DNA of 64,000 nucleotides from Dermatophagoides farinae (taxonomy: Eukaryota > Arthropoda > Arachnida > Sarcoptiformes > Pyroglyphidae). Every line of letters begins with the position of its first letter. Within the stretch, counting starts at the first letter, position 1. Shown here in pieces: positions 37,783 through 49,200 of the stretch. The translations under genes were made by a program, and so were the position numbers. The stretch is from assembly GCF_024713945.1 (NCBI RefSeq), contig NC_134679.1, forward strand, positions 3,601,001 through 3,665,000, in the 5' to 3' direction. The notes beneath the pieces were generated by a model. It was not told the origin of the DNA, made no database searches, and worked only from the letters and a program-made list of their open reading frames with translations.

Positions 37783-38641
37783 AATATATGAATTTGAGTT
37801 AATTTATTCAATTCAAATCTTAGTAAGTCGATCGGTCGGTCGGTTTTTTCTTCTTATTCTTCACTTTTCACTATCCACTATCCACCACCACTTGTTTCAT
37901 CGGTCGGTGGTATACAGTAGTTGTTTGGATGCTAACATTGCTTGGCAATAAAGATTGATATTTTCGATATAGACTAGACTATTTGAGATATAATCATTAT
38001 TATCATCATGCTAGTTTGTATGGAAATTTTCGTACATTCACATTGGATTCAGGCTTATAATCCTCTAGAAAAGAAAAAGGATTCAAAGATGTTTTTTTGT
38101 TTGTTGATATGAACTACTGTGATTCATTCCAATAATATGACTTGATTGAATGAGGATGATTATTCATGAGACATTATCATGGATTCTTTTTTGAATACAT
38201 CATGACAATTCTCGAGGAATGTTAAAACAATTACCCGATAAATATAATTTTTTGTTACAGACAATTTGGCGCCCGTATTGCCGTACTTTTGATGATGTGT
38301 GTGTGTGTTTGATTCCAAATCTTGGATCGTAGTCTGTTTGTTTTGGGTGTGTTTGCCTCTTTTTTATCGAGTTTTAGCTGCTTTTCTGTTGTTGTTGCTT
38401 GCCGAATTTTTTTTTTATATCAAGTAGTCAGTACTTTATCGATTGGTTGGTTGATTCTTGCTAAATATTTACCTAATTCGTCAACATCATCATCGGCAAC
38501 AACAACAATAACAATAATATTTGAACCTTTTTCTGTTACCATTGTTGTTTTTTTTATTGATGTCGTCTTTTAAACCCACCCATTTACACTTTCAAATGAA
38601 CATTGTGATTTGAAATTTTTTTTTGTCTTCGTGTTTTGCAG

Positions 38642-39110
38642 GCCAATCTGTTTATGGGACTTGGCGCCGCAGCTACGAATAATAGTACTGGTAGTAGTGG
38701 ATCACCACTTATTTCTGATACGGAATCACGTGGAATCCGTTCAACAACCCTATCAACACCTGCATCATCAGCCAATATTGCTCCACAATCATCATCGGTG
38801 ACGGCTTCATCACCTGTGAATCAATCACCACCAGGGTTAAATCTATCATCACTTCATCATCATCATCATCACCTTCATCAACAACAACAACAACAACATC
38901 ATCATCATCAACATCAACATGGTACATCGCCAACAACCACAGCAACGACAATGACGACCTCGACAACAAATCCAGATACATCGGCCGTAACATGCGATGA
39001 ATCATTAACGGCTGCATTTGGACAGGCTGCTGTTGCTGCAACACATTTACTCGATATCAAGGATGTAATCGGCGCTGCTAATGGGGGTAGTTGTGATCAA
39101 CAACTAAACG
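38642..39110 (+). CDS. Second exon of the unidentified gene: Ser/Thr/His/Gln-rich linker
   Basis: After the acceptor TTTTGCAG the frame opens in phase 0 with ANLFMGLGAAATNNS and continues for about 156 codons. It runs through Ser/Thr/Pro-rich sequence (STPASSANIAPQSSS), SPPGLNLSSL, a mixed His/Gln tract (CAT/CAA codons, about 38856-38922) and a Thr-rich tract. It ends in a more ordered segment, ESLTAAFGQAAVAATHLLDI. The exon probably ends at AACG|GTGGGT (39110, phase 1); otherwise it stops at TAG 39119-39121, giving a 196-aa protein with AATAAA at 39188-39193. The first reading is preferred because 196 aa of mostly disordered sequence would be an odd complete product. No recognised domain is visible; it looks like the activation or linker region of a nuclear regulator. 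Confidence 0.65.
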
Positions 39111-39121
39111 GTGGGTGCTAG

Positions 39122-42100
39122 ATTCTTACATTAATATACGAATGTAGATAAAATATTTGTTAACCATTGTGGATGTATATATCTTTGAATAAATTTAATG
39201 AATTTATACAATTGATATGAGTCAATATACGAATTGGCTGATTCATATTGCATCATCTTCTTTTGTTTACTGTTGAGTGTGTGTGTGTATAATATCCTGG
39301 CTCTAAGTACACAAATGACAATGAAATCCGAGTCGATAATGACTTTATTATTCGGCCATTCGGATATACGAATATGGCTACACGTGATCATGGCTATGAC
39401 TTGAAATGTCGATGTTTTTTTTTTTTTTTGGTGTCTTTGGAATTATTCACATGATAAAAATAAATATCAGAGAAATTTTTTCCAATAAATTTGGCATATG
39501 ATTTGCATTTGAGTTGAAAAAACCAGATCATTTTTGTATAGGTAGTTTTTTTGTATAATTATTGTTATTTATAAATAAAATATGGACTATGATTTTGTAG
39601 TGGATTATTTCTTCTTCATACACCTATACCCTTTGATTTCTTGCAATTTTTTTTTCAGCTGCTTATCTCAAGGTCTATTTGGTTGAATGTTTCACATATC
39701 ACAAAAACAACAACAACAACAACACATCATGAATATTGTAATTTTATAATCTCATTTTGTGTTTGTGAAAAGTACATTAAGCCCGATTTTTTTTTTCATT
39801 CCTTTTTTTTATCCAACCAAATACACTTGTTGCCAATTATGTGTTTGTATGAACGTTTGGGGCACATAGTCGACATATTCGTTTTTATATTTAGACCGAA
39901 ACATACATGGAGAGAAAAATTAGAATAAGAATCTCGTTTTAAGACAAAGTCCAATTAACCTATGATGTCTTGAATGTCTGATTATGTAATGTACACATTA
40001 AGAGATGAGGATTATGGTTGAATGGTTATAACCATGGTCACCAGCTGCTTTTTTTGTACATGTTGTTTATTGAATATATTGTGACTTTCACTTGAAATAC
40101 TTGATTTGGTTGTTGATTATATTTGATGATTATGATGATGGAGATGGTGATGATAAAATGATAGCTTAACAAGGAAAAAAAACACTATTTATTGAAATGA
40201 ATAGGAAAAAAAACGACAATATATTTTTTTTTTTTTTTTTGGATTTGGAGAATATATACACATCCATCCATTCATTTATTCATTCATTCATTCGTTCTTT
40301 AGCTCGTTGTTTTTATCTATCTCTTGATTTTGCCATTTATTTTTCTTCGTTCTCATATCCAAAAAATGATGACGATATTTTAATCTCTAATTCATCTCAA
40401 AAACTATGTCCATGTGTGTGTATGTAAGATTTCTTTAGCAATAGCTAAATGTGAACACACACACACACACACACACAGACACACATACATTCATTTTTTT
40501 CGCACATAAAGCCATTTTGGATATGAATTAAATCGACTTATTATTATTATTATTATTATCACCATTATCATTGCTTGAATGTTAACGCTGCAAAATGAAC
40601 ATGAACATATATAAGTTATAACAGATTAAAATAAAAACGGAGCAAAACAAATGATGATGATACGTGTTTGATGACGTTTTTTTTTTAAAAAAAAATATAA
40701 TTAAAAAATGGAATCATTAATTATTTAAAAAAAACCATTGAGATTATCTCTGATTGTTTGTCACCTTATTATTAATTACACTATATTGGCAAGAAATGAA
40801 AAAAAAAATTGTTTGAAAATTTCACACACCAAAAAAACAAACAAAACAAAACAAAATGGTTTAACCAATTTGAAAAAAGGCATTCTTTTATTGGATTCAA
40901 ACACCCTACAATTTTGTCAATGGACGATATGTTTCATAAGCTTTTTATTTAATTTAATTTTTTTTTATTATAGATAACGATCATCATTAAATTATTCGAT
41001 TTGAATTGAATATATGCTATTTTGTGTGTGCGTGTGTGTTATTTTTTTCTTGTAATCAAATGTTTTTCAATGTCAAACCATTAGCCACATTCACATACAC
41101 ATACACAATATTGCTGGTTTTATAATTTTCTCGACCGCCACAATGGTCGTTGTCGTTGTTGTTTTTTTTTCATGTCATTTTATTCATCGTTTCGAGATTT
41201 TAGATTTTTACCATATGAAAATGATGATGATGATGATGACAGACCATATCGTTTAAGCGCTAATCTTTAATCGTCGTCGTCGTCGTTGTCGCATTATATT
41301 TGGCCACCAAATTCGCTTATAGCTGGTGTTGTTATTATTGATTATTGATTTGCAAATCTTTTGATTTCTTCGTTTATCTAGCTATATGTATAGTTTAAGC
41401 TAATCTCTTTCTCTCTCTCTCCCTGCATATATTAAAAAAGAAAAATCTAATAAAACGACAAGGCTTTTTTCTATATTTTGTCTTTCTGGTGTTTAGTATA
41501 TGGCCATGACCTTGTATTATTTGCTTTTGCTTTCCTTTTTTTTGTTGCAATTTTTTTTTTATTAGTAACAAAGACCAGCCTAACTCATAATGGTGTTTGT
41601 CTTTGAAATGAAGAAAAAAAAATTCTATCTCCTTATGGCGTTTTTACATATATATATAAATGCACGCCTGTTTTCACTATTTTAGTTCAGTTTTAGTTCT
41701 TTTTTTTTTGTTTCCTAAAATCAATCTCATAAATCTCTGGAATTGGTTATCGTCTCGTGAGGCTAAATGAAAAAAAAACGAATTTTTTTTTCTGTTTCTG
41801 TAAAACAACAACAACAACAACAATAATAACAAGAAAATTGGCAGCAATGACGATAACGACAAGCCATAGCTTCAAGCTTTTTTGAATAACAAACAACAAA
41901 CAAACATGATGATCATCATGGAAAATTGCAATGATAATTTCATGAGATTAGAGAATTAACCACTTTCTTTTTTTTCAACATTTCATTCGGAGAAAGTTGA
42001 AACCGAAAAATTGAAAGAGAAAATTTTTTTTTAAATCTAAATGTCTTCACCAATCTAAAGCATGTGGATTTTTTTTTGCCTGCTGATTCTGAAGATGATG

Positions 42101-42308
42101 ATTATGATATGATTATTCAAGATGGATAGTTGGATGATTTTTTTTCCTTTTTTTTCTAACTTGAATTTAGCCGATGAAAGTGGCAATTTATTCTTCAAAA
42201 TTCAATCATTTGATCAAAAGAGTCAGGTTGCCAAACGATTATCGCTAAATTAAATGTCCATAAACTGAATGAATAAATAAATAATTAAGGGAAAAAAATT
42301 TTCACACA
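39122..42308. other. Non-coding, repeat-rich sequence (probable intron)
   Basis: About 3 kb of AT-rich sequence contain an (AC) run at 40455-40477, GAT runs and poly-T. Nothing here can be supported as a gene. Confidence 0.5.
40455..40477 (+). repeat. (AC)11-12 microsatellite
   Basis: A perfect AC dinucleotide run is followed by imperfect CA repeats. Confidence 0.85.
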
Positions 42309-42317
42309 TCATTCATG
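42309..42317. repeat. Left 9-bp target-site duplication TCATTCATG
   Basis: This nonamer abuts the left end of the foldback element and is repeated exactly at 43282-43290. Confidence 0.9.
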
Positions 42318-42544
42318 GGTTGTGTCACAAATTGTCGAAAATAAAAATGTCGAATACAAAATGGTCGAAAATATTTGATCGAAAATAATAAAGTCGAAAC
42401 GACAAAAACGTCGAATAGACAAAAATGTCGAAAATAAAAAAGTCGAAGATTGAAATGTCGAAAATGGCTTGAGCCCTTATCCCTTAAAATTATCACTAAC
42501 GAAAAAAGACTCAAATATTATTTTTTTCATTTCAATTCTGGATA
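42318..42544 (+). repeat. Left terminal inverted repeat
   Basis: The outer two thirds are built from TCGAA-centred units separated by AT-rich spacers. The inner third (about 42465-42544) is unique sequence including GGCTTGAGCCC, and it matches the right arm in reverse complement. Confidence 0.88.
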
Positions 42545-42780
42545 ATCACACATTAAGATGATAAAATTTTATTTTTATTCGAACTATTTGGATTCATATT
42601 ATTATCAATTCACTTTATATTTTCATTCAAATTTGTTTGTGATTATTATTTGATTGTTTATCGAGTTACTACAGCATCAAAATTATCTTTAAGTAATTAT
42701 TGAAGAGTGGGTGATAAAAGGAGCATTCAATGTTATGAACGGTCTTCACAGGGCCAAAAATGTTTATTTTTTTTTCTAGT

Positions 42781-42800
42781 TTAGGTTAGGTTAGGTTAGG
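42781..42800 (+). repeat. (TTAGG)4, arthropod telomere-type repeat inside the transposon
   Basis: Four perfect copies of TTAGG, the common arthropod telomere motif, lie in the loop region of the foldback element. The run is too short and too internal to be a chromosome end. Confidence 0.85.
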
Positions 42801-42824
42801 TGGTCTCGGTTCATTAGATTAATA

Positions 42825-42849
42825 CAAACCTCACCGAAGGTGAGGTTTG
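42825..42849. other. Perfect 11-bp hairpin in the transposon loop
   Basis: CAAACCTCACC and its exact complement GGTGAGGTTTG flank a 3-nt GAA loop. The hairpin follows the TTAGG run closely and is the strongest short stem-loop seen in the element. Confidence 0.8.
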
Positions 42850-42968
42850 GATAAAACTATTGTATTGACAAACAATCTAGAATAGAGATCAAAGTCTAAA
42901 ATACTATAAATCGGTTCATCGATGTTTTACACTTTTGTCTCAGAAAATTTCCTTGTCTTTGACAATAA

Positions 42969-43056
42969 GTAAAGTCAACACTGACGTTATCTGCATTGAA
43001 TAAAGTAAAGTTAACACTGACGTTCTCTGCATTAAATAAGGAAAAGTCGCCACTGT
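42969..43056 (+). repeat. 36-bp tandem repeat, about 2.3 copies
   Basis: Units starting GTAAAGTCAACACTGACG (42969) and GTAAAGTTAACACTGACG (43005) are 36 bp apart. A third, decayed and partial copy starts near 43040 and runs into the right inverted repeat. Confidence 0.75.
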
Positions 43057-43057
43057 G

Positions 43058-43281
43058 TATCCAGAATTAAAATGAAAAAATAATATTTGAGTCTTTTTCG
43101 TTAGTGATAATTTTAAGGGATAAGGGCTCAAGCCATTTCGACATTTCAATTTTCGACATTTTTATTTTCGACATTTTTGTCTGTTCGACATTTTTGTCAT
43201 TTCGACTTTATTGTTTTCGATCAAATATTTTCGACCATTTTGTATTCGACATTTTTATTTTCGACAATTTGTGACAGAACC
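43058..43281 (-). repeat. Right terminal inverted repeat
   Basis: This is the reverse complement of the left arm with a handful of mismatches and short indels. The good match suggests that the insertion is fairly young or that the arms have been homogenised. Confidence 0.88.
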
Positions 43282-43290
43282 TCATTCATG
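43282..43290. repeat. Right 9-bp target-site duplication TCATTCATG
   Basis: This is an exact copy of 42309-42317, directly after the right end of the element. Confidence 0.9.
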
Positions 43291-46200
43291 AGATTCATTG
43301 ACATTGAGATTTAAATGAAATGCCAAAAATACCATTCTAGCTGCTGCTGTGTTAAACACCTGAGATGTGCCTGATTTTTGTTTCAATTTTCTAATTGTTT
43401 CATACCATTGACCAAAAAAAAAATCACTGATACCAAAGACCAATATATCTTACAAACATATGGACCATATTCCAAAAAAATTTTTTTTTTTTTTTTTGGT
43501 AAGCATATTTTTGTTCAATTTCTTTTCCATCTAAAAGTGGAGAAAGATAAATAGTCGCACAGGACATACATGGGTACTTAATCGATATAAAGAGGCTATT
43601 TTCGTTATTATATAGCCCAATAGATATCGAATAACGATCTATTAGAAATTATGGTCCATTTTGTTCGTTTTTCTCGTTTATAAGTTTGTATGTGTGTGTG
43701 TGTGCATGTTGACTGGTTAGAAAATTTTCGTTAATCCATTCCACAGAATTTGAGTGATGATAATATTTGATGCACATGCGTATCGATGAATAATAGATTT
43801 CATTATTTGATTCCGAATTTTACATGCATTCAAATCTTATTTTTTTTTGTCATTATACTTTCCCTTTTGGTATTCATATTCATTGGACAATATCAACCAT
43901 TAACAGGCTATAATTTGTGTTTATTGAATTCTTAAGTTCTGATTCCAATGTTTATGTTGACTATAGTGGTTTCTGTAATAACAATCGATGAAAGAAGAAT
44001 TTTTTTCCTTTTCGCATCTTTTTTTATCGGTCTTTATCCGTTCATATATGGTGGATAGTGATTATATAGAAAGCAAATAAATCTATTTTACAGTTTCCAC
44101 TATCCGAAATCTGCATCTATCTTTCCGGTGAGTGGTGTATATGTGTTTATCAATGGTTCACAACCAGTTAATTATCCGAATGTTGTATGTGTGTGTGTGT
44201 GTTATCAATACTATCGGTGCCTGTTAAATTCCATAAGTCGTATAGGAAAGATTCGTACATTTCTGAAATTCTAAGGTTCTTTTTTTTCCTATCCCCACAC
44301 TTCCACTTTGTCTGTCCAGCATTTTTGAATCGTCGAACCAGGATGATTTGGATGGCCTGCATGCGCCTTTTAGCCCTTTTTTTTGCAATCAACGACATTT
44401 ACAGAATTGGTTTTAGCCTGAGCGGCTTAGCCATTTTACACATGCACATTTATCGGCTATACAGCTGCATCTCATCTCATCTTTCTATCCATTCATCCGT
44501 CCATAGGGAAAAGCAGGAGTCTAGCAAGTCGAATCGAAAGCAGATTAGCGGCAGCAGCATCAACAACAAAAGCTGATGGATATAGCTAGACTCCTGCTCT
44601 TATCTCTTTCTGAAATTTTTTTCCCTATTCATTCCCTTTTCCTGAAAAACGGACATAGCATCCTATAGGGGATTTTCGTAACTCCATTCAAAACTCGTTG
44701 CCTCTCTCTCTCTATCTATGTATTTTTGTGTGCCTTTCTGTGCAAATACGAATTATCTCGAAGGATATCAACCGAAATTAAGCAACAACAGCAACAAAAA
44801 AAAGTATGAGCCCCGGATTAGGATTTGATGAATATAAAACTCATTGCAATTTTGACATTTCGTTCATTTCAACCGTATTTTCATTCATATCCATTGTCCT
44901 TGTCAAATTATAATCAAAAAAAATTGGCCTTTACACTAGAATTTTTTCTAAGTCTTTGTTTTTTTTCTCATTCTAAATCGCAAAAACCAGGGATAAAGGG
45001 GCCAGATTGTTGTTATTGTTGGCCATTTGTTTCAATCATGCTCATCATCATTAAGCTTATATATAAGCTGCTCATGATGATGATGATGCTATCTTGTCTT
45101 TTGAATCTATCCATACCTCTCATACACTACACAATACGGATTAAGCTTTCGGTTTTGCTCGGTTAGTGAATTTATTTCACCATTTTTATTATTTTTCATT
45201 CAAAAAAAAAACTCTTTTCATCTTCATTTTTGTTATTATTGTTATTGCTACTGCATTATTGTATTTCATGGGCTCAAACACAGGCCCATCTATAGCATTA
45301 ATAATAACCAGTGAGATAAAGGAGAGCGAATATTTTTTTTAAGCTTTCTCTATCTTTTTCTCTCTTGTGTGTGAGTAAATTTTTCGCGATATCTCATTTC
45401 TAGGATGAAAAAAAAATTCTCGAATCCTGTAGCAAGAATGAGTGAGAGAGAGAGAGAGAAAAGCTTATCCATGTGCTTCATCCTGTGTACCAACCTACAT
45501 CCTTTCCATTGAGGCAAATGAAAATTTGTTGTTGTTTTTTACTTCTGCTGGGATGCTGCTTTTGTTGTTTGTCGGTTGGTCGGTCGGTTTCATTTCTCTT
45601 TTTCGTTTCGTTTCGTTTTTTTGGAATTAGTTTTAAATTGAACTCGAAGCTTTTATTATTATTATTATTATCTCGATTCTGCTGCTCATGATCCTCATGA
45701 TCTGTATAATGATGCATCTTTTTCCCATTCGTTTTTTATTATTACTGGTGTGGTGGGTTCTTCTTGGTTTCATCTCATCTCATCGGCTTGGGTATTAAGC
45801 TGATGATGCCAGTTTTTTCCTCTCAATCTTCTTTTTTATGCTTTATTTCGGCTCATCTTGGTTTTTGAGCTTGTTTTTCGCCCCTTCTGTTCACATTGAA
45901 CCTAATTTGAGAAAAATTGACAATTCAACATCTCCAACATCAAATGATTAGGGTTCTATCTATACATATTCACCAGAAAAGAGCTAGGAATCAAATAAAC
46001 ATAACACCAAACAAAAAAAAACGAATGATCTTCGAACATCAAATAATAGAAGCAGCAGCAGCATTAGAGAATGACAGACATCACTTTAAGCATTAACGTG
46101 GTTGCCCATGGATGAATGGATGGATAGATTAGCTTCTACTGTGGATGTTTATATGCCAGAATCTGTCTTGTCTCATTGTTGTCCCCATGCTCTTTTAGCT

Positions 46201-49200
46201 TTATTCTCATCCTAATATCTACGTTTGTAATTGTGTGTGTGTGTATATATCCCGAATTGTAGATTGGTTAAACCCAGAATTCGTTTTTTTATTCTATAGC
46301 AAATTCCGAACTATTCTCACTCCGTTCCTCTTCATATCAGAATCATGAATCCTGCTGTCTAATTTTTTTTCTGTATTTCATTTCCCCGGTACTAACCAAT
46401 GATTAGTCGGATTTTGTTCATTCGATCTCACAATATCTGTCTAGTTCATTCGCCTTCGTCCATTCATCCATTGTGTCAATGTTATCATGTTGTCGTGTGT
46501 ATAAAATGAATATTATTTGACAATGCTTCTGCCCGAAATCCTATCCAATCCGGTGTATATACCGATGATGATCATCGGTTTTTCAACTATCCAAAATGAA
46601 TTGAAACTCAGTCAAAAAGTGAACGACAAAGGAATTACGAAACAGGGACAGTAGTTGAGTGTAAAGAACATACAGACACACGCACACGTTCCAGGAACAC
46701 ATGCAATCATTTCATGTGATAGAAGCAAAACCAAATAAGCAACCAAGAATAAAAGAGAAAGAATGCAAACAAGTCGAGAGAAAGAGTGAGAAGCTAGATT
46801 TATTATCCATTATATTTAGGAATGGTTTTTTCTTTGGATTTAAGATTAGCTTTTGATTTCTCATTCGTTTTGTAGAAGTAGTGCGAATAAAATTGGTCAT
46901 CCACCGATTATGATGGTGGTGGTGGTAATGATGGTGGTAGTGTGTGGTAATGGTACGAATTTTATTTCTCAAAATCGATTTGACTCGTATTTGTATATAC
47001 ATCAATATAAGATGATATAGGATGATCCTTTTGTGTGTGTGTATGTATGTGTGTATATGATGCCCATTACAAATTGATCTTCATTTCATTTTGTCGCCAT
47101 TATTATCTATGAATGAGAGTGAGCAAAGGCGGCATTAATGTGCTTCGATTTGGTTAACTTTCGGGGTTAGTGAGAGATTTTTCATTTGAAAATTGCCTTA
47201 CCCGAAAAAAAGTTATATATCCTTTAGAAAATTCTTTCCATCCCCCCCAGTCTTACTCTTGATCAGTCAGTCATTAACTTTCGATTGTATTATATTTATT
47301 TGCTGGATTTATGACCAAATCGTTATTGTTGTCGTCATTGACAATTTAACAAATAAATGCCTTTCCCCAAAAAAAGTCTCAATGTGTATTGGCCAAGTTA
47401 AGCTACATTCGGAATTATTATTATTGCTTGATTTATATATATAGAAATTGAATATGCACCAAATAACTGAAAATGAAAAATCGAATTCCGTATTGAATGC
47501 TCAACGCTTTTAGAGAATCCATTGATGATGATTGTGATGCCATGATGTTTGTAAAGTTGGTTTCAAATTTAGCCTAAATATACGACTTTTATACTTTTTC
47601 TCTTTTTTTTTGCTCAAATTGTACAAACGATGCTCGAAATCCGAATCCTAATCAACATGAACATTATTGGATGAATTCTTGTCCAACTTGGCTAACAAGT
47701 TTAGTTGAATCAAAAGACAAAGAAAAAACAAAAAGAAAAAAGAGAAAGAGAAATTCGAAATCGAATTCCGATTCGAATGATGATGATAATGTCGGACCGT
47801 GATGATAATCCGCTTATATGGTTTCTTTTTCCAAATCATCATAGCCATCATCATCATCATAATCATCGTGCTTCTTGCTTCAATGTAAAGATTATCCGAA
47901 TGTGAATTCGTCTATTCGTGTGTGTGTGTGTGTATATGCTGATGGAGAAGTAGCTACTCTATATTTTGAGATTCTAATTCTAAAGTAGATTTTGTTTCAT
48001 CATCATTCTTTTATGTGTGTATTTGTGTTTGTTGAGTTTATTTTTCTTTTTGACCATTTTATATAGTATCTGGATATTTGTGGGGCAAATGATAACAATT
48101 AGAGAAAAAGAGAGAGAGAGATAGGTAGAAAATAATGTTGACGATAATCATTTGTACAAATCCATTTCGATTGAACATTCATTCAATTTTGATAATCACA
48201 TGATCCTAAACTGTACTATAGAATGGCTTTAGGGAATAAACATTTTGAAATGAATGAATGCCTTTTGGCGTTTATGAATTTTTTTTTTTATTCTTTTGTT
48301 CTTCTTTCGTTGTTTTTATATAAATGGATATTGAAAGCCTCATGTTAGATTTCAATATACAATATACAATGATAATTTTGAGTGGTACGGAAAAAATTGT
48401 ATGCGTATACTTTATGGATTATACCCATTCGAAAATCTCCCAACATCTCATCCTATGTGTGTCTATTATGAGTGTATGTCCATCGAATGTAAATTATGAA
48501 TTAATATCTTGCATACACACACAAATGCAGCCACCGAGCATGTTTTGAATTTGTGGTCATGTTCTCACTTGAACAAGCTATAGCTATACCCATCATCGTT
48601 GATGTATTCTAAACATCCATTTTGGTCATTGAAATTGAAAGAGAGAGAGAGAGAGAGAGAGGGAAATTGCTTGATGCTTTTGACGATCGGCTGGTTAGGC
48701 AGTATTTTTTTTCACTCTACAGTAAGTAAAGTAGCTCAAGTAGCTATTGGCCGAATTTTTTTTTCTCTTTCTATCTCGTGCATAATGATTACATTCACAG
48801 TCCAAAAATATATAATTCAATAAATATTTCCCATAGAATGAAAAAAAACATCTAATATTCAAATTAAATTTAAGCCTCAGCCATGCAAACCAAAACATGG
48901 CAAAAATAATATTGAATCTAAAATGAAAAGAAGAATTTTCTTTTAACGAACAAAAAAAAAATAAGAGAAATGGAGATGGAATAAACGAAAAGCCATTTTA
49001 GAGCAATTATTCGCCCATAATGCTGTTGTTGTTTTTCGATAACGAAAACAAATCTTGAATTTATGTGTATATGTGTGTGTGTGTTATGGCTTAATAAAGG
49101 GTTATTGAGGATGGAGATAAAAAAATTTTCTTGCCGCTGTCCCAGAAAAAAAAACTACAACTCTTTTAATCACCCCATATTTTTTTAATTAATTAATTTT

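Larger units (their letters stand above)
17420..38641 (+). other. Very long intron (21.2 kb) of the unidentified gene
   Basis: The intron runs from the donor at 17420 to the acceptor TTTTGCAG ending at 38641. Its content is almost wholly AT-rich simple sequence: dispersed GAT/ATC runs, CA/TG and TC/GA tracts, and poly-T. I found no exon, RNA gene or transposon in it that I can support. Low-repeat islands, for example about 20100-20800, could be enhancers, but this is a guess. It is roughly 300 times longer than the introns of the Rag GTPase gene. Confidence 0.5.
42318..43281. mobile_element. Non-autonomous foldback/MULE-like DNA transposon with long inverted repeats
   Basis: The element is 964 bp. 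Its ends begin GGTTGTGTCACAAATTG on the left and GGTTCTGTCACAAATTG as the reverse complement on the right. Near-identical inverted repeats continue inward for about 225 bp (42318-42544 and 43058-43281), differing by a few substitutions and short indels. An exact 9-bp duplication of the target flanks it. Each arm holds about eight or nine TCGAA cores (GTCGAAAAT-type units), then a unique part. A 9-bp duplication with long, internally repetitive inverted repeats fits Drosophila-Foldback-type and Mutator-like (MULE/Rehavkus) elements; hAT and P elements duplicate 8 bp. The 513-bp middle has no transposase, so the element would need one in trans. Reading frames across the arms are by-products of the repeat. 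Confidence 0.88.

Noticed and set aside
42302-42514. 70-codon minus-strand frame rich in Phe/Arg/His
   Set aside because: It lies in the left inverted repeat of the foldback element and reflects its TCGAA subrepeats. A related frame near 42940-43149 has the same cause.
42781-42800. Possible chromosome end from the TTAGG run
   Set aside because: There are only four units, inside a bounded transposon with host sequence on both sides.
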